A stretch of 64,000 bases of DNA from the NCBI GenBank assembly GCA_023423975.1, contig JAFAEO010000004.1:62001-126000 (forward strand), read 5' to 3'. The position numbers and the translations under genes were made by a program. The stretch is from Pseudomonadota bacterium (GTDB taxonomy: Bacteria; Pseudomonadota; Gammaproteobacteria; Burkholderiales; Burkholderiaceae_B). The notes beneath the pieces are model-generated. The model ran no database searches and was not told the DNA's origin. It saw only the letters and a list, made by a program, of their open reading frames with translations. This document shows positions 60,338 through 64,000 of this stretch, one piece after another (the stretch's first letter is position 1; the number at the start of each line of letters is the position of its first letter).

Positions 60338-61258
60338 ATGACCCGTTCCAATCAACCCAATCTGAGCGCCAGGGAAATGCTGGCTGTCAAGACTGTTGCA
60401 GACTATGGCAGCTTCAATGCGGCAGCCATTACTCTGAACATTTCGCAACCGGTACTGACACGGACCATTCAACGCGTCGAAGCGCAACTGGGAATTACAC
60501 TATTTGATCGCAATACGCGCAGTGTTGAAATTACAGAAGCCGGCAAGGAGTTTGTTGCCCTGTGCGAACGGGTGCTCAATGATATGCAAATCTATATGCA
60601 GGCTATCCGGCAACGCTCGGACCAGAAGCGTGGACAGGTCGTTATTTCGTCTGTCATGTCTGTGGCCTGCACCGTGCTTCCCAAAATCATCGCTCGCTAC
60701 AAAAAAGCCTATCCGCGCGTCGATTTATATGTGTATGAAGGAGTGCACGGCAATGTGATCGAAAACGTCAGGTCCAGTGTCGCTGATTTCGGGCTGACTT
60801 ATCTGGATGATATTTCGTCCATGTTCGAAAAAAAGCCGCTTAGCACCGAAGCATTCCACGTTGTCCTTTCCAGGAAACACCCATTGGAAAAACGCAAGCA
60901 GGTAGCCTGGGAGGCATTGAAAGACGAGCAACTCATATCCATGCCACCGGACTCGCGTACCCGGCGGCTGATTGACGCCACAGCAACGACCTCGGGCTTT
61001 CAGTTGAAACATAACATCACTGTGACGCAATTTACCTCCATGATGCAATTTGTCGCCGATGGCGTCGGCATTGCCATTGTGCCCGAAGGCTCGCTTGCCG
61101 GCGCCCAGAATATCGGCCTGGCTACCCGGCCGCTCGTACAGCCCAAAGTCAGCCGTGTCCTTGGACTAGTGACACTGAAAGAACGTAATCCCTCGATTTT
61201 TGCCCAGGCGATGATGCAGCAGATTGAGCAGGATTGGAAATTATTGCGAAGCAGTTAG
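60338..61258 (+). CDS. LysR-family transcriptional regulator
   Basis: 306 residues. Helix-turn-helix: SFNAAAITLNISQPVLTRTIQRVEAQLG, then an effector domain ending MQQIEQDWKLL. A GTG at 60332 is also open, but ATG 60338 is the more usual start. It is divergent from the UGSC operon and is its likely regulator. Confidence 0.92.
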   Translation: MTRSNQPNLSAREMLAVKTVADYGSFNAAAITLNISQPVLTRTIQRVEAQLGITLFDRNTRSVEITEAGKEFVALCERVLNDMQIYMQAIRQRSDQKRGQVVISSVMSVACTVLPKIIARYKKAYPRVDLYVYEGVHGNVIENVRSSVADFGLTYLDDISSMFEKKPLSTEAFHVVLSRKHPLEKRKQVAWEALKDEQLISMPPDSRTRRLIDATATTSGFQLKHNITVTQFTSMMQFVADGVGIAIVPEGSLAGAQNIGLATRPLVQPKVSRVLGLVTLKERNPSIFAQAMMQQIEQDWKLLRSS

Positions 61259-61312
61259 AATATATACGCTCACACTGCATCGGGAGGGGAGTCAGGATTG
61301 CACAGGAAATCA

Positions 61313-62290
61313 ATGATGATTGAAATAGGACTGGTAATTTATCCCGGCGCACAACTGGCTGCCGTACTGGGGCTGACCGACCTGTTCGGTGTGGCCAACC
61401 GGATCGCAGTGTCACATCAAAAAGCAGGCGCTCCGGTCTTAAGGGTAACGCACTGGCGTCAGGACCGCGCAAGCGAAGCACCAACCTGTGTGTTAGACAG
61501 CTGGCCGGATGAGCCTGCCGGCAAATTGTCCGCGCTGATTTTGCCACCCTCTCTGGACGAGCCCGTAGGCGCGGACGAAGCTGCAGCGCTGACGGCCTGG
61601 TTGCGAGACCATCACGCCAACGGGGTGGCTTTGGGCTCGGTATGTGCCGGCGCCTTCGTGTTGGCTGGCACCGGCCTGATAAGCGGTCGAAGAATAACCA
61701 CGCACTGGTCCTACGCAGATTTGCTGCAACAACGTTTCCCGGAACTGTCTGTCGATGCCGACCAATTGATTATCGACGACGGCGACATCATTACGGCCGG
61801 CGGCCTGATGGCATGGACCGACCTAGGGTTGCGGCTGGTAGATCGCCTTCTGGGCCCGACGGTCATGATCGAAACCGCGCGCGTACTGCTGGTGGATCCA
61901 CCCGGTCGCGAACAACGCTATTACAGCGTGTTCTCGCCGCGCCTGACACATGGCGATGCGGCGGTGCTCAAGGTGCAGCACTGGTTGCAGGCCACGCAGG
62001 CCAGTGATGTAGCACTGCCGACACTGGCCGCGCAAGCAGGACTGCAAGAGCGCACTTTTCTTCGTCGCTTCCAGAAAGCCACCGGCATGACGACCACCGA
62101 ATACTGTCAACGATTGCGAGTGGGACGAGCGCGCGAGTTGCTGCAGTTTAGCAATACCTCTATCGACCGCGTGGCATGGGAGGTCGGTTACAGCGACCCA
62201 GGCGCGTTTCGCAAGGTTTTCACACGCATTGTCGGGCTCTCGCCCGGTGACTACCGTCGTCGCTTCGGCGCAAAAGGTGCAGGCAAATAA
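61313..62290 (+). CDS. GlxA-type transcriptional regulator (DJ-1/PfpI domain plus AraC)
   Basis: 325 residues. The N-terminal half is a DJ-1/PfpI-like domain with the nucleophile-elbow region LGSVCAGAFVLAGTGLI. The C-terminal third is an AraC helix-turn-helix pair (LAAQAGLQERTFLRRFQKATG; IDRVAWEVGYSDPGAFRKVFTRIVG). The start is ATG 61313 behind AGGAAA. The isochorismatase-like gene follows on the same strand at 136 bases and is the obvious target. Confidence 0.9.
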   Translation: MMIEIGLVIYPGAQLAAVLGLTDLFGVANRIAVSHQKAGAPVLRVTHWRQDRASEAPTCVLDSWPDEPAGKLSALILPPSLDEPVGADEAAALTAWLRDHHANGVALGSVCAGAFVLAGTGLISGRRITTHWSYADLLQQRFPELSVDADQLIIDDGDIITAGGLMAWTDLGLRLVDRLLGPTVMIETARVLLVDPPGREQRYYSVFSPRLTHGDAAVLKVQHWLQATQASDVALPTLAAQAGLQERTFLRRFQKATGMTTTEYCQRLRVGRARELLQFSNTSIDRVAWEVGYSDPGAFRKVFTRIVGLSPGDYRRRFGAKGAGK

Positions 62291-62426
62291 GCACAGGCAG
62301 CTGTCTGTACACCGCAATGACATCATTTGTCGATATCAACATTAAAGTTGTCGTTTACGCCACTTCTTATTTTGTCCGATCCGGGCGAACATATGGCTTT
62401 CCCATCCCCTATCAGGAGAGTCGACA

Positions 62427-62978
62427 ATGAAACAACGTGGTCTGATCGTCATCGATCTGCAAAATGAATACCTACCTTCGGGCAACCTGCCGTTATCTGG
62501 CGTTGAAGCGGCCACCGCTAACGCTGCCAGGGTGATTGCAGATGCCCGGGCAAAACGCATGCCGGTCTTTCATATCCGCCACGAAGTGGCCAGTGGCGAT
62601 GCGCCGATATTCAAGCCAGGCACTCATGCCGTCGAAATACAGCCGGCCGTGGCCCCGGTGGGCGACGAACCGGTTATCGTGAAGAACCATATCAACGCTT
62701 TTCGCGACACGGATTTGCGACAACAACTTGATGCCCATGGAGTTGAAGAAATAATCATTGTGGGCGCCATGAGCCACATGTGTGTGGACGCCTGCGTACG
62801 GGCTGCTGTTGATATGGGTTACCCGGTCACCGTATTGCACGATGCCTGCGCCACCCTGGATCTGAGTTTCGATGGTGTGACGGTACCGGCAGCCCATGTA
62901 CATGCCGCGATGATGGCCGCCTTCGAATTCGGCTACGGCACGGTGACCTCGACACAGTCGTATCTGGCAGCGCACTAA
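62427..62978 (+). CDS. Isochorismatase-family cysteine hydrolase
   Basis: 183 residues. The catalytic Asp lies in LIVIDLQNEYLPSGNL, the Lys in VIVKNHINAF, and the nucleophilic Cys in AMSHMCVDACVRAAVDMGYP. The family hydrolyses amides, carbamates or isochorismate; the MSHMCVDA context is common in amidohydrolases of the nicotinamidase-related group. GGAGA precedes the ATG. Confidence 0.9.
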   Translation: MKQRGLIVIDLQNEYLPSGNLPLSGVEAATANAARVIADARAKRMPVFHIRHEVASGDAPIFKPGTHAVEIQPAVAPVGDEPVIVKNHINAFRDTDLRQQLDAHGVEEIIIVGAMSHMCVDACVRAAVDMGYPVTVLHDACATLDLSFDGVTVPAAHVHAAMMAAFEFGYGTVTSTQSYLAAH

Positions 62979-63000
62979 ACATCTGCAGTCCCGAACACGC

Positions 63001-63038
63001 AAAAGCCCCCCGGCGTTCTGATCGGCGCCCTAGGGGCT
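63001..63038 (-). terminator. Terminator of the last Bug gene (minus strand)
   Basis: AGCCCC (63004-63009) and GGGGCT (63033-63038) pair around a GC-rich inner stem. On the minus strand the stem is followed by TTTT (63004-63001). It lies between two convergent genes. Confidence 0.55.
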
Positions 63039-63170
63039 GCTCGTGATGTCATGCCGATTATTGTGTGACATGCTCCTGCAGGCTGCCAAGCTTTAGCAGC
63101 GCTGTCGCAGCTATTGAAGCCCATCGCCCGTTCGACACCCGCTGCTTGCAATCACACCGCAGCCAATCCT

Positions 63171-64000
63171 TTATTGTGTGAGCTTTAAGCCGAGCTCTTC
63201 GATCAGTTTTTTCTCTTTCTGCATGCTACTGACGGCAAACTGTTGAAAATCTTCAGAGCTTTTGTACTCCGGGGTCATGTCAAACTGTGCCAGTATCGTT
63301 TTGAATTCCTCGGTTTCCATGGCCTGCTTGAATGCATCATGCAATTTGCGTACGATGGCCGGGTCGGTTCCCTTTGGCGCCACCAGGCCCCAGGGCGAGG
63401 TCTGCACCATATCTATGCCCTTTTCCTTGAGCGTTGGAACGTCCGGAAAACGCGCCATGCGCTTTTCGCCCCAGACAGCCAGCAACCGCAATTTGCCCGC
63501 CTGTATCAATGGCACAAAGGCAGAGGTTTCAGCTGCAGCATCGATCTGTCCTGCCAGTAATGCCTGCAGCGATTCGCCTGAACCCTTGTAAGGAATATGA
63601 TTCAGCTTGATCCCGACCTGCCGGGAAACTTTTTCCATGGTCAGATGATTAGTGGTCGCCACCCCTGGCGTGCTATAGGTCAACTTGCCAGGATGCGCTT
63701 TGGCGTGGGCAATCAAGGCATCAAGGGAAGTAAACGGAGAAGAAGCGGGTACGACGATACCGAATGCATACCCGGTAATACCGATGATATAAGTCAGATC
63801 AGTTGCCGGGTTCCAATTAACCTTCATGGTATAGGGCATGCGATAAACACTGGCAACAGCAACCGCCAGCGTATAACCATCGGGCTTGGCAGAATGAACT
63901 GTCTGTACCGCCAGCGTTCCGCCGGCGCCCGGACGATAGTCAATAACAACCGGCTGCTTCAGCGACTCGGACACATGTTTTGCAAGCACGCGCATCGGTC
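63171..64000 (-). CDS. Tripartite tricarboxylate transporter (Bug) substrate-binding protein, partial
   Basis: The 5' end lies beyond the window, so signal peptide and start are not seen. The visible 270 or so residues include QPVVIDYRPGAGGTLAVQTV, the TYSTPGVATTNHLTMEKVSRQ loop and ALLAGQIDAAAETSAFVP, all Bug-family features. It ends with EELGLKLTQ. This is the fourth Bug gene in 17 kb. Confidence 0.9.
   Translation of the reverse strand, partial: PMRVLAKHVSESLKQPVVIDYRPGAGGTLAVQTVHSAKPDGYTLAVAVASVYRMPYTMKVNWNPATDLTYIIGITGYAFGIVVPASSPFTSLDALIAHAKAHPGKLTYSTPGVATTNHLTMEKVSRQVGIKLNHIPYKGSGESLQALLAGQIDAAAETSAFVPLIQAGKLRLLAVWGEKRMARFPDVPTLKEKGIDMVQTSPWGLVAPKGTDPAIVRKLHDAFKQAMETEEFKTILAQFDMTPEYKSSEDFQQFAVSSMQKEKKLIEELGLKLTQ

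Overview
The window looks like a chromosomal segment of an aerobic betaproteobacterium of the family Alcaligenaceae; an Advenella-like organism is my best guess. The evidence is the aa3 cytochrome c oxidase cluster with beta-proteobacterial small accessory proteins, PhaM, GlmU/GlmS and RpoH of beta-proteobacterial type, and four tricarboxylate-transporter (Bug) periplasmic binding proteins, a family greatly expanded in this group. No rRNA, tRNA, CRISPR array or transposase was seen.

Layout. (1) 0.2-4.3 kb: rpoH, preceded by a sigma-E-like promoter and a perfect CIRCE (HrcA) operator; a candidate CU-rich small RNA; a large CPA1 cation/proton antiporter with a cyclic-nucleotide-binding tail. 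(2) 4.4-12.8 kb: cytochrome oxidase assembly and structural genes, almost all on the minus strand (ctaC, ctaD, a 36-aa protein, DUF2970, ctaE; then SURF1, a CxxxC protein, ctaA, ctaB, Sco). The usual ctaG is absent. (3) 13.0-21.9 kb: core genes (Nudix, phaM, glmU, an MFS transporter, two glycosyltransferases, an Lrp-type regulator, glmS). (4) 22.0-31.2 kb: a visibly AT-richer block directly downstream of glmS. It holds a LacI regulator with its own operator, a split transketolase, a YihU-like reductase, a complete TRAP transporter and a lipoprotein serine hydrolase. Decayed fragments of nrdB and of a MerR-family gene lie in and beside it. (5) 31.6-38.4 kb: mixed accessory genes, including a TetR/Qnr-like divergent pair, LOG, quinone-oxidoreductase-like and old-yellow-enzyme genes. 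(6) 39.3-46.6 kb: a type VI secretion cargo cluster (VgrG, DUF3592, DUF2169-pentapeptide fusion, pentapeptide protein, PAAR-like) with no recognisable toxin, followed by a fragment of a second glmS. (7) 46.8-64 kb: four modular catabolic loci. Three follow the plan of a divergent LysR regulator plus an enzyme operon carrying an orphan Bug protein.

Two systems deserve most attention. The operon at 55.1-60.2 kb combines a CGSC-motif protein of the UGSC (seleno)protein family, a co-transcribed partner with a C-terminal CX4C tail, a class III CoA-transferase, a Bug protein and a dedicated thioredoxin reductase. It reads as a thiol-redox catabolic pathway in an aerobe. The operon at 22.6-29.4 kb pairs a split transketolase with a reductase that carries the sulfonate-binding Arg/Asn/Ser pattern of sulfolactaldehyde reductase, and a TRAP importer. 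It may handle a sulfonated sugar or a related acid.

Coordinates were derived by hand from the sequence. Family assignments rest on motif recognition, not on a database search.
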